Assembly: GCA_019429445.1 (NCBI GenBank)
Contig: JAHYIW010000012.1
Span: forward strand, 38,359 to 102,358
Direction of reading: 5' to 3'
From: Desulfuromonadaceae bacterium
GTDB lineage: Bacteria > Desulfobacterota > Desulfuromonadia > Desulfuromonadales > JAHYIW01
Length of the DNA: 64,000 nucleotides
Part shown: positions 55,446 through 63,386 of the stretch, in pieces
Layout: each line of letters begins with the position of its first letter
Position numbering within the stretch: position 1 is the stretch's first letter
Translations under genes and position numbers: made by a program
The notes under the pieces: generated by a model
Seen by the model: the letters and a program-made list of their open reading frames with translations, nothing else
Databases searched by the model: none
What the model was told of the DNA's origin: nothing

Positions 55446-56531
55446 ATGATAAATTTAAATTTACTAAATAAGCTTGATAACTTTAAATATTATCTTGATT
55501 CAGAAGATATTTGGTACAGGCCAAATTATTTATTAAAATATGATACGTATTTTCAAATGGGTGGATATGTATATGTTTATGTTTGCCCTCAAAATTTAAT
55601 TACTTTAAAGTTAGTAATTTCATACCTAATAGAGAATAAAATTGAGTATAAGATTATTGGCGGTACAAGTAATATTGTTTTTCTGGATAAAATTAATTAT
55701 TCAGTTGTTATTTCTACAAAAAACTTAAAAACTATTAGAGTTGCTGATTCAAGTGTTTATGTTGATTGTGGATATTCATTACAGGATTTTGTCCGCGTGG
55801 CTGTAACACATGGGTCTGAAGGGTTTGAGGGTCTAGAGGGTATTCCTGGTACTATCGGTGGCGCTTTATTTATGAATGCTGGCGCGTATGGTTATACAAT
55901 TTCAGACAATCTTATCTCTGTAGATTGTCTGAATATCAATGGTGATTATTTTGTATTAGAAAAAAAAGATGGGTTATTTTCATACCGAACTTCAATATTT
56001 AAAAATGAAAAAATTATTATTCTCTCTGCGTGTTTCAATTTTAAATCTGGCAATAAAAAAGAAATTGAAAAAAAAATAGAAAAATTTCATATAGCTCGCC
56101 ATTCATATCAAGAATTTGTATATCCAAATTTAGGAAGTATGTTTTCTTGTAAGGGTGATTTTTATTATAATCTTATAACTCACGACAAAATTAATATTAT
56201 TAAATTTTATTTTTTGAAATTAATTTTTAAAAATTCTATCGCAAAATTTATAAATAGAAAAAAGCCTAATAATTCAATTTTCAACTGGTTTGTTAGTAAG
56301 CACATTAAAATTAATAATTATAAACCGTCAAATAAAAGTATGAATATTATGATTAATAATGGCAGCGATATATCAACTATCATTGATTATGCCATTCTTT
56401 TAAGAAATAGATTAAACAATAAAATTTACTTAGAAAACGAATTTATTGTCGAACCAAACATCTTTATTGATAAAGAATTACTATCTGTAATAGAGAAAAT
56501 AAAATTATTACATAATATTGGAGGTAATTAA
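55446..56531 (+). CDS. MurB-like FAD-dependent enolpyruvyl-sugar reductase
   Basis: The 361-residue protein resembles UDP-N-acetylenolpyruvoylglucosamine reductase. FAD-site motifs are GGTSNIVF at 72-79 and LEGIPGTIGGALFMNAGAY at 130-148. The catalytic Arg lies in YRTSIFK (R181), the proton-donor Ser in LGSMFS (230-234 region) and the acidic residue in LENEF (E332). About 50 residues rich in Lys, Asn and Ile are inserted between the Ser and Glu regions. A housekeeping murB should be elsewhere, so this copy probably acts on a capsule sugar. It sits between the flippase and a pyruvyl transferase. Confidence 0.85.
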   Translation: MINLNLLNKLDNFKYYLDSEDIWYRPNYLLKYDTYFQMGGYVYVYVCPQNLITLKLVISYLIENKIEYKIIGGTSNIVFLDKINYSVVISTKNLKTIRVADSSVYVDCGYSLQDFVRVAVTHGSEGFEGLEGIPGTIGGALFMNAGAYGYTISDNLISVDCLNINGDYFVLEKKDGLFSYRTSIFKNEKIIILSACFNFKSGNKKEIEKKIEKFHIARHSYQEFVYPNLGSMFSCKGDFYYNLITHDKINIIKFYFLKLIFKNSIAKFINRKKPNNSIFNWFVSKHIKINNYKPSNKSMNIMINNGSDISTIIDYAILLRNRLNNKIYLENEFIVEPNIFIDKELLSVIEKIKLLHNIGGN

Positions 56532-56533
56532 TA

Positions 56534-57640
56534 ATGAAAATTGCTTTGGTAACAATTCACGAAGCTAATAATTACGGTGCTATATTTCAAACTTACGCAA
56601 CACAGATTGTCTTATCAATGTTTGGTGACGTTGAAATTGTAAACTATAAAAACCGCCATATATCCAGAAGTTTTGATTTGATTAGGTTTAATCTGTCTTT
56701 TCGCGGATTATTGTGGGCAGGCAGAGATGTTATGAGGATTTTGCCGAGAAAAAGGGTTATTAATAAATTTAAAAAATTTATCGATAGAAATTTTAAACTA
56801 ACAAAAGTTTATAGTCAAAAAGATATTTTAAATAATCTTCTTCCCAAGTATGATGTCTATATTGCTGGCAGTGATCAAATTTGGAATCCTGCCTGCATTA
56901 GCAAGAACTGCACACTTGATCCGGTTTATTTCCTCGATTTTGTTCCTGAAAATTCGAGAAAAATATCATATTCTTCTAGCATAGGAGGTTATAACTACTC
57001 AGAATCGGAAAAAAAACAAGTTAAAAATTTTCTGCAAAAATATGAAGCAATCTCTGTCCGTGAGAAAAGCACTCAAACTCTATTGCACAAATTGATGGGT
57101 AAACACATCGTACATGTGCTTGACCCAACTTTGTTGTTAAGCAAAGAAGAATGGTTATGTGTTGGTAATTTACATGAGGGAAGCAAGCCAAACCAAAAAT
57201 ATATCCTTTTGTTTACAGTCCCTAAATTGCCCCTTATTAAGCAGGTAGTTGAATTTTTTTCAAAAAAACTTGGGTTAAATGTAATTTCAATTGAGCAAGG
57301 TTTAACTCCAGGAGCAAAAGTCGATTTACATATTAGAGATGCAGGGCCAGAAGAATTTTTAAAGCTTTTTGCTGAGGCAGAATTTGTTATTACAGATTCA
57401 TTTCATGGGACATGTTTTGCGATTAATTTTTGTAAGCCTTTTGTTGCAGTATCAAGCGGTAAACATATTAATAGAATTGAAAGTTTATTAAATGTTGTTG
57501 GGCTAGAAAATAAACTAATTTTAGAAAAGTCTTCTTTATATGATTTTGATATAAATATTGACTATGATGCTGTACATGAGAAATTATTTCGTTCAAGAGA
57601 TGAATCTCTTAATTTCCTAAAAAAATTACTAATTAATTAA
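56534..57640 (+). CDS. Polysaccharide pyruvyl transferase family protein
   Basis: The 368-residue protein has PS_pyruv_trans features: MKIALVTIHEANNYGAIFQT at the N-terminus, DVYIAGSDQIWNP, YSSSIGGYNY, AISVREKSTQ, HVLDPTLLL and the C-terminal FVITDSFHGTCFAI. The family transfers pyruvate from PEP to sugars, usually as a 4,6-ketal. It begins two bases after the MurB-like gene, with an AGG-type ribosome-binding site (GGAGGT) at the end of that gene, so they are coupled. Confidence 0.9.
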   Translation: MKIALVTIHEANNYGAIFQTYATQIVLSMFGDVEIVNYKNRHISRSFDLIRFNLSFRGLLWAGRDVMRILPRKRVINKFKKFIDRNFKLTKVYSQKDILNNLLPKYDVYIAGSDQIWNPACISKNCTLDPVYFLDFVPENSRKISYSSSIGGYNYSESEKKQVKNFLQKYEAISVREKSTQTLLHKLMGKHIVHVLDPTLLLSKEEWLCVGNLHEGSKPNQKYILLFTVPKLPLIKQVVEFFSKKLGLNVISIEQGLTPGAKVDLHIRDAGPEEFLKLFAEAEFVITDSFHGTCFAINFCKPFVAVSSGKHINRIESLLNVVGLENKLILEKSSLYDFDINIDYDAVHEKLFRSRDESLNFLKKLLIN

Positions 57641-57676
57641 AACAAATTATATTAATTCATTTTATAGTATTTATTT

Positions 57677-58945
57677 ATGGATAACATATTGATGATTATT
57701 GATAACGGAAAAGAAAAATCTTTCGACGTTTTATTTATTTTATTAGTCTTGATTATTTTCTTAATTCCAAGTTTTATGTTTGTAGTTTTTAACCTTTCCT
57801 CGTTATCTGTTGGTTTGCTTGTTTCTGCGATTTTTGTTTTAATTATAAATTTTAAAATTATTTTATCTATAGATTTATCACTTAAAAAAAGTATTTTATG
57901 TTTAGCAATATTTTTATTGTTATTAATTCCATCATTTTATCAATACTATATGTTCAATATTATTAAACCGCTTGGTTCTTTTTCATTTATCTTAATAATT
58001 ATTTCATCATATATATTTTCACATAAAATTGAGAAAATGACGTTCAATGTTTTATCAAAATCATTATTTATTGTTTTGATTTTTTTATTTAGTTTAGGTT
58101 GGTTAAGTATTCTATTGCCCATAAAGATTGGTCCTTATGCTTTTGTGAGTAAATCAGTTTTTCCATTTTCAGAAGAGAGTCATTATGCTCTATCTGTTGG
58201 ACTGCTTGGCGTCGGATATGTCGCTACAGGGGAACGTAGTTCTTCATTTTTCGTGATTCTTAATTTAATTTTTTTCTCTATAATTTTCCCAAGTCTAACT
58301 ATGCTTTTATTCTCAGTATTAAGTATAATTTTGTTAAGCCTAAGAATGAATATTTTAAAAATTATATTACTTATTATGATATTATCTTTACTTGCTATGC
58401 CAATTACAAGTAAATTTTTTCTTGATTCCGATTATTTTACAAGTAGGCTTAGCTTTTCTGAGACAAGAAATCTCACCACTCTTGTCTTTTTACAGGGGTG
58501 GTCTTTGGCTTACCAAAACTTTATAAAGACCAATGGGTTTGGTTTAGGTTTTCAAATGCTTGGGTTTCCTGGTACTCAACTAACTCCATTTACAGAGATA
58601 ATTGAAAAAATTGATGTTGGCAGTGAGACAAACTTGTCTGACGGAGGGTTTCTCGCTTCTAAAATAATTGCTGAATTTGGAATAGTAGGTATTTTAATTT
58701 TACTTATGTACATGAAATTTATTATAAAATTTATAATTGAAAATTATTTTTATTGGAAAGATTTAAAAAATAATAGATATTGCTATGGCTTAAACAAATC
58801 AAAAAAAACGCTTCTTTTATCTGCAATTCTTTTTGGATTTATTGTTGAGTTTTTTTTCAGGGGGTACGGTTATTTTTCCCCTGGGTTATTTCTTGTACTC
58901 TCTGTTTTAGGGGCAAATTATAAACTTAATTTTTTCAAGTATTAA
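57677..58945 (+). CDS. Wzy-like O-antigen/capsule polymerase
   Basis: The 422-residue protein is nearly all hydrophobic, with about 11 membrane segments (VLFILLVLIIFLIPSFMFVV, LLLILLIPSFY-type runs) and a larger periplasmic loop at about residues 255-325 (FSETRNLTTLVFLQGWSLAY, GFGLGFQMLGFPGTQ). This topology fits Wzy polymerases, which show little sequence conservation. Position in the locus supports the call. Codon use is extremely AT-biased. Confidence 0.75.
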   Translation: MDNILMIIDNGKEKSFDVLFILLVLIIFLIPSFMFVVFNLSSLSVGLLVSAIFVLIINFKIILSIDLSLKKSILCLAIFLLLLIPSFYQYYMFNIIKPLGSFSFILIIISSYIFSHKIEKMTFNVLSKSLFIVLIFLFSLGWLSILLPIKIGPYAFVSKSVFPFSEESHYALSVGLLGVGYVATGERSSSFFVILNLIFFSIIFPSLTMLLFSVLSIILLSLRMNILKIILLIMILSLLAMPITSKFFLDSDYFTSRLSFSETRNLTTLVFLQGWSLAYQNFIKTNGFGLGFQMLGFPGTQLTPFTEIIEKIDVGSETNLSDGGFLASKIIAEFGIVGILILLMYMKFIIKFIIENYFYWKDLKNNRYCYGLNKSKKTLLLSAILFGFIVEFFFRGYGYFSPGLFLVLSVLGANYKLNFFKY

Positions 58946-59006
58946 ATATTAATTGTTAACAGAATTAGTGTTGGCTCTATTTTTAGCTTAAATACATTTG
59001 GAGATA

Positions 59007-60245
59007 ATGTTGAGAATTATAGTAATTAATGATTATGGGGTAGTTAATGGAGGTGCATCTCAAATTGCGTTGTCAAGTGCAACTGTTCTTGCAAACAGAG
59101 GTTTTGATGTAACTTTCATTTCGGGGATATCTCTTCCAAAAAATATCGAGAATTGTTTTCCTTTTAAATTTTATAATTTCGATCATTTTGATTTACTGAC
59201 TAACCCATCTAAGCTATCCGCAGCTTATCATGGAATTTGGGATCACCGATGTTCGAAGAAATTAGCAGCTATTCTTGAGGAATATGACCCAAGAAACACC
59301 GTAATTCATTTGCATACTTGGGTAAAATCATTGACATCGAGTATTGTGAATGAGGCGGTGAAAAAAAAATTTAAAGTTGTTTGTACCCTTCATGATTATT
59401 TTACGGTCTGTCCAAATGGTGGGTTCTATAATTATAAGAAGGGAAAACAATGCGATCTATTTCCCTTGTCATTGTTATGTATTTCATCAAACTGCGATTC
59501 TCGTAATTATAGTCAAAAATTGTGGAGAGTTGCTCGGCAGATTGTTCAGCGCAAATTTGGTTGTATACCTTGTGGAATAGAAAACTTCATTACCATATCC
59601 GATTATTCAGAATCAATATTGCGAAAGTGGCTTCCAAAAAATAAAAAATTTTACCGAGTTTATAACCCGATTGATATAGAGAAAACTTTTCCGACAGATG
59701 TATCATTAAATAACGTTTTTACCTTTATAGGTCGTTTATCCCCTGAAAAAGGAGCTGTATTATTTGCTGCTGCTGCGTTAAGAGCTAATATTAAGGCGAT
59801 TTTTGTTGGGTCTGGTTCAGAAGATGTTTCAATACGAGATATTAATCCTTTCGCAGAACTGCGGGGATGGCAAGATCGCGACGGTGTCATTAGTGCGATC
59901 CGTTCCAGCAGGGCAATTGTGTTTCCATCTCTTTTGCATGAAACACAAGGCTTGGTTGTTTCAGAGTCAGCAGCTCTTGGGGTACCAGCTTTAGTTTCTG
60001 ACAATTGTGCTGCTAAGGAGAATATTCTTGACGGAGAAACTGGGCTATTATTTCGCTCAGGTGATGTCGAAGATCTTGCGTCAAAATTATTATTACTATC
60101 TTCTGATAAGGCTCTTTCGCGGAATTTGGGCATAAAGGCTTATAGTCAATATTGGACATGTCCTTGTACACTCGATAGGCATGCATCGGAACTAATTAAA
60201 TGTTACGAAGATATTTTGTCATTAAGTAATAGAGCGACCGCATGA
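59007..60245 (+). CDS. Glycosyltransferase family 4
   Basis: The 412-residue GT-B glycosyltransferase has the N-terminal glycine-rich VVNGGASQIALSSATVLANRG and the C-terminal donor-binding part: FIGRLSPEKGAVLFAAAAL, IFVGSGSEDV and ESAALGVPALVSDNCAAKEN with the EX7E-type motif. It adds a sugar to the repeat unit from a nucleotide-sugar. The start is ATG at 59007 (GGAG at 59000) or TTG at 59010. Base composition becomes less AT-rich towards its end. It overlaps the next gene by four bases. Confidence 0.9.
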   Translation: MLRIIVINDYGVVNGGASQIALSSATVLANRGFDVTFISGISLPKNIENCFPFKFYNFDHFDLLTNPSKLSAAYHGIWDHRCSKKLAAILEEYDPRNTVIHLHTWVKSLTSSIVNEAVKKKFKVVCTLHDYFTVCPNGGFYNYKKGKQCDLFPLSLLCISSNCDSRNYSQKLWRVARQIVQRKFGCIPCGIENFITISDYSESILRKWLPKNKKFYRVYNPIDIEKTFPTDVSLNNVFTFIGRLSPEKGAVLFAAAALRANIKAIFVGSGSEDVSIRDINPFAELRGWQDRDGVISAIRSSRAIVFPSLLHETQGLVVSESAALGVPALVSDNCAAKENILDGETGLLFRSGDVEDLASKLLLLSSDKALSRNLGIKAYSQYWTCPCTLDRHASELIKCYEDILSLSNRATA

Positions 60246-61156
60246 AAACGATATTATGTATTCCAACTCTGAATGCTGCTAATTCTGTGTCCTCTTTGTT
60301 TGAATCTATTACCAAACAGGTTTACTGCGATTTCGATGTAAAAATAATTGATTCCGATTCAACTGATGGTTCATCCTTAATTTTCAATAAATTTGGATTT
60401 TCTGCTTATATTATACCACGTTCATCTTTTAACCATGGTTCCACCCGCCAACTTGCTCTCGACCTTTGGTCTGAATCGGACATAATTATCTTCATGACTC
60501 AGGATTCTATTTTAGCTTCAACAGAGGCCATAAAAAATTTATTAGCGCCTTTTGAAGATGAAAAAGTTGGTGCGGTGTGCGGTCGTCAATTACCCCATGT
60601 CGAAGCTTCGCCAATTGCTGCCCATGCACGTTTGTTTAACTACTCCGCAGAATCTTCAATTAAATCCAAAGATGACATTGCAAGACTCGGCATCAAAGCG
60701 GCATTTATATCAAACTCTTTTGCTGCTTATCGACGCACAGCTTTGATAGCTGTCGGTGGATTTCCATCCGACGTAATTCTTAGCGAAGATACCTACGTTG
60801 CAACCAAGATGCTGCAAGCAGGGTGGAATGTGGCTTATGCCGCTGATGCTATCTGCTACCATTCTCATAATTACAGCATGCTAGAGGAGTTTCGCCGTTA
60901 TTTTGATATTGGTGTGTTTCATGGTCGTGAGTCTTGGTATTTAGAACTGCTTGGCAAGGCGGAAGGAGAAGGGAAAAAATTTGTCATGTCGGAAATGCGA
61001 TATTTAAGTAAGCGTGCTCCCTGGCTGATACCGATTGCCGTGCTGCGTACTGGATTTAAGTTCGTTGGTTATAAACTAGGGCAGATGGCGCCAAGACTGC
61101 CATTGTGGTTAAAACGTCAATTGAGCATGAATAAAGGATATTGGAAAAATTTATAA
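60242..61156 (+). CDS. Glycosyltransferase family 2 (rhamnosyltransferase-like)
   Basis: The 304-residue GT-A enzyme begins ILCIPTLNAANSVSSLFESI, followed by KIIDSDSTDGSS with the DxSxDG site, IIFMTQDSILAS and a C-terminal half with GGFPSDVILSEDTYVATKML. It resembles rhamnosyltransferases of capsule and O-antigen loci; the acceptor and donor are not known. Its ATG overlaps the stop of the preceding glycosyltransferase. It is the last gene of the biosynthesis block before the RAYT element. Confidence 0.88.
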   Translation: MKTILCIPTLNAANSVSSLFESITKQVYCDFDVKIIDSDSTDGSSLIFNKFGFSAYIIPRSSFNHGSTRQLALDLWSESDIIIFMTQDSILASTEAIKNLLAPFEDEKVGAVCGRQLPHVEASPIAAHARLFNYSAESSIKSKDDIARLGIKAAFISNSFAAYRRTALIAVGGFPSDVILSEDTYVATKMLQAGWNVAYAADAICYHSHNYSMLEEFRRYFDIGVFHGRESWYLELLGKAEGEGKKFVMSEMRYLSKRAPWLIPIAVLRTGFKFVGYKLGQMAPRLPLWLKRQLSMNKGYWKNL

Positions 61157-61415
61157 ACTCATTATTTGGTTTGAAAATGGGGGGCACTGGCTCGGAAGTA
61201 TTACAAACTCTCCGAATGGCTAGCAACCAGACTGGCGAATCGAATTGTGGCTGACTCAACTGGGCAAATCTGGGGACAGTATATTTAATTGACAAGAATT
61301 TTGCATCTGCTATTCTCCATTCATGGCACGTATCGCACGAGTTATCGCCCCCGGGCGGAAATCTGGGGACAGTATATTTAATTGACAAGAATTTTGCATC
61401 TGCTATTCTTCATTC
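61157..61415. other. Left part of the RAYT element with tandem duplication
   Basis: These 259 bases contain two near-identical 93-base units (61268-61360 and 61361-61453) that begin ATCTGGGGACAGTATATTTA and include the first codons of the transposase gene. No separate gene is present. Confidence 0.85.
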
Positions 61416-61453
61416 ATGGCACGTATCGCACGAGTTATCGCCCCCGGAATCCC
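61268..61453 (+). repeat. 93-bp tandem duplication of the transposase 5' end
   Basis: Units 61268-61360 and 61361-61453 differ at only one or two positions. Each contains the left end, TTGACAAGAATTTTGC and the first ten codons of the transposase (start ATGs at 61323 and 61416). Translation from the first copy runs into a stop soon after re-entering the second. Confidence 0.93.
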
Positions 61454-62075
61454 CCACCACATCACCCAACGTGGCAATCGCCGCCAGCAGACCTTTTTCT
61501 GTGACGACGACTATTCGGCCTATATCGACCTGATGGCTGAATGGTGTGGCAAGTATCGTGTCGCAATTTGGGCATGGTGCCTGATGCCCAATCATGTTCA
61601 CCTGATTGCCGTCCCTGAATCGGAGGGAAGTCTAGCTCGCGCCATTGGCGAAGCCCATCGTCGCTATACCCGCAGGATCAACTTTCGTGAGAAGTGGCGT
61701 GGACACTTGTGGCAGGAACGCTTTGCATCGTTTCCGATGGATGAAGTTTATCTGGTCGCTGCGGCTCGATATGTTGAAATGAACCCTGTTGCAGCCGGCA
61801 TTGTTGCTTCCCCGGAGGACTATCCTTGGAGCAGTGCCCGGGCCCATCTCATGGTTCAAGACGACAAACTGTCGAAGGTTGAGCCGTTACTTTCAATGGT
61901 TGGGAATTGGAGAGATTTTCTATCGTTGTCATCGGAAGACGAAATGACCACCTTCCGCAAATATGAGCGCTCAGGCAGACCCCTTGGGGATGAGTCGTTT
62001 GTCGATAACATCGAGACCTTGCTGGCAAGATCTCTGCGGCCACAAAAGCCGGGACCAAAGCGAGTAAACGGATAG
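61416..62075 (+). CDS. REP-associated tyrosine transposase (RAYT, Y1_Tnp family)
   Basis: This 219-residue protein is an HUH-type transposase. The N-terminal ARVIAPGIPHHITQRGNRRQ, the HUH pair in CLMPNHVHLIAV and the catalytic Tyr in VAAARYVEMNPVAAG are intact, so it is likely active. Related RAYTs mobilise short palindromic REP elements. The neighbourhood carries several palindromic repeats, but their ends do not match this element directly. The start at 61416 is the second of two identical start regions. Confidence 0.93.
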   Translation: MARIARVIAPGIPHHITQRGNRRQQTFFCDDDYSAYIDLMAEWCGKYRVAIWAWCLMPNHVHLIAVPESEGSLARAIGEAHRRYTRRINFREKWRGHLWQERFASFPMDEVYLVAAARYVEMNPVAAGIVASPEDYPWSSARAHLMVQDDKLSKVEPLLSMVGNWRDFLSLSSEDEMTTFRKYERSGRPLGDESFVDNIETLLARSLRPQKPGPKRVNG

Positions 62076-62224
62076 TTCTATATACTGTCCCCAGATCAGT
62101 TGGCCCAGATCAGTTGGCGTGGCATTGTTGTCGTTGTCGGAACGTAAAGTACGTTGAATATTTGCTGAAGGTTTTGTATCCTCCTTTCAGATAATTTACT
62201 TTGGATAATTGAAAGGCCATAACC

Positions 62225-63337
62225 GTGCAGAATCCCTTTAAACTCGTTCTTGCCAAAGGAGAAGACTTCTGTAACCGGACAGCAGAAAAAGAACTTGTTT
62301 GTCAGAATATGCGCTCCGGCATCCACACCCTCATCTACGCCCCAAGGCGTTATGGCAAGTCGAGCCTGGCGATTGTGGTGAGTGAAATGCTGACGGACAT
62401 GACCTGTATCTCTATTGATTTGTTTTCGGTGACATCGCCCGAGGACGTCGCTGAAAAAATGTACCGTGGCATTGTTGCTTCGCTGGGTTGCAATGCAGCG
62501 GATAAAACTTCTTTGGGAGAACGTATACTTAGGTCTTTTAAACGGCTACGACTGCGTCTGGAGATCAGTTCGACGACCGCATTTCCTGAATTTTCTGTTG
62601 CCCTTGGGGATGATGCGGCGGAAATTCACTTAGAGCACATTATTGCCTCACTTGATGATTATTGTGCAGCGCAAGGAATCAAAGTTTGTCTTGTATTGGA
62701 TGAGTTTCAGGAAATTTGTGATCTCAAGGAAAGCAAAAAAATCGAGGCCCTGTTGCGTGGTGGGATGCAGTCTGCCGAACATGTCTCTTTTTTGATCATG
62801 GGGAGTCGAAGAACCATTCTGCGCGATATGTTTGAAGATCGGAAACGTCCCTTTTATAAGAGTGCCTACGTTTTTCCATTGCCGCGCATCCCGACCGACG
62901 AATTTGTCGCGTTTCTCATGAGTCGTTACCATGCGGGCGGAAAAGTTCTCGATGTGGAGGTGGCAAAGGAGCTGGTGGAGTTCGTTGATGCTTATCCCTA
63001 TTATGTGCAAAAATTGGCGATGCTCCATTTTGAAATGGGTGGGGATCGCGACTCCTTTACTGAGGTGAAGAGCTTGCTGGTGAAAATGGAAGCGGCCGAT
63101 TTTGAGGGGTTATTTCTCGGCTTAACAAATCATCAAAAACGTTTACTCAGAGCCATTGCCAAACAGCATCCGGCCAATATTTACAGCCAGTCATACCTGA
63201 CATCCTGGCGACTTGGTTCGCAGGGGGGCGTGCAGACAAGTCTTGCAAAGCTTATGAAACTGGATCTGGTGGAATTTCATGACAAGGTCTGGCGGGTGGT
63301 AGATCCTGTCTTTGAAAAGTGGTTGCTGACACAGTAG
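62225..63337 (+). CDS. AAA/STAND-like ATPase (archaeal ATPase family)
   Basis: The 370-residue protein starts with GTG. Walker A is APRRYGKSSL at about residues 39-48, and a Walker B region, CLVLDEFQEI, lies at about 154-163. The sensor region has LIMGSRRTILRDMF. The C-terminal segment (NHQKRLLRAIAKQHPANIYS, then LAKLMKLDLVEFHDKVWRVV) looks like a winged-helix domain. This domain set is common in the archaeal-type ATPase family (PF01637). The function is unknown. The gene lies between a transposon and galE and may be cargo. Confidence 0.8.
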   Translation: MQNPFKLVLAKGEDFCNRTAEKELVCQNMRSGIHTLIYAPRRYGKSSLAIVVSEMLTDMTCISIDLFSVTSPEDVAEKMYRGIVASLGCNAADKTSLGERILRSFKRLRLRLEISSTTAFPEFSVALGDDAAEIHLEHIIASLDDYCAAQGIKVCLVLDEFQEICDLKESKKIEALLRGGMQSAEHVSFLIMGSRRTILRDMFEDRKRPFYKSAYVFPLPRIPTDEFVAFLMSRYHAGGKVLDVEVAKELVEFVDAYPYYVQKLAMLHFEMGGDRDSFTEVKSLLVKMEAADFEGLFLGLTNHQKRLLRAIAKQHPANIYSQSYLTSWRLGSQGGVQTSLAKLMKLDLVEFHDKVWRVVDPVFEKWLLTQ

Positions 63338-63386
63338 TTAAAGTTTACAACTTGCTATTCAAGTCTTTCAAAAATAGGTGGACGAT

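Larger units (their letters stand above)
61268..62096 (+). mobile_element. RAYT-type insertion element
   Basis: A transposase gene is flanked by ATCTGGGGACAGTATA on the left (61361-61376, and again at 61268-61283 in the duplicated unit) and its exact complement TATACTGTCCCCAGAT on the right (62081-62096). The right flank carries a small direct repeat, CAGATCAGTTGGC, at 62092-62104 and 62106-62118. The element lies between the second glycosyltransferase and an ATPase gene. The left duplication suggests imprecise replication or nested insertion. Confidence 0.85.

Noticed and set aside
55446..56531. Housekeeping murB
   Set aside because: It is not in a cell-wall gene cluster, has an AT-rich foreign composition and an unusual insert. 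I favour a capsule role, but this depends on the genome having another murB, which I cannot check.
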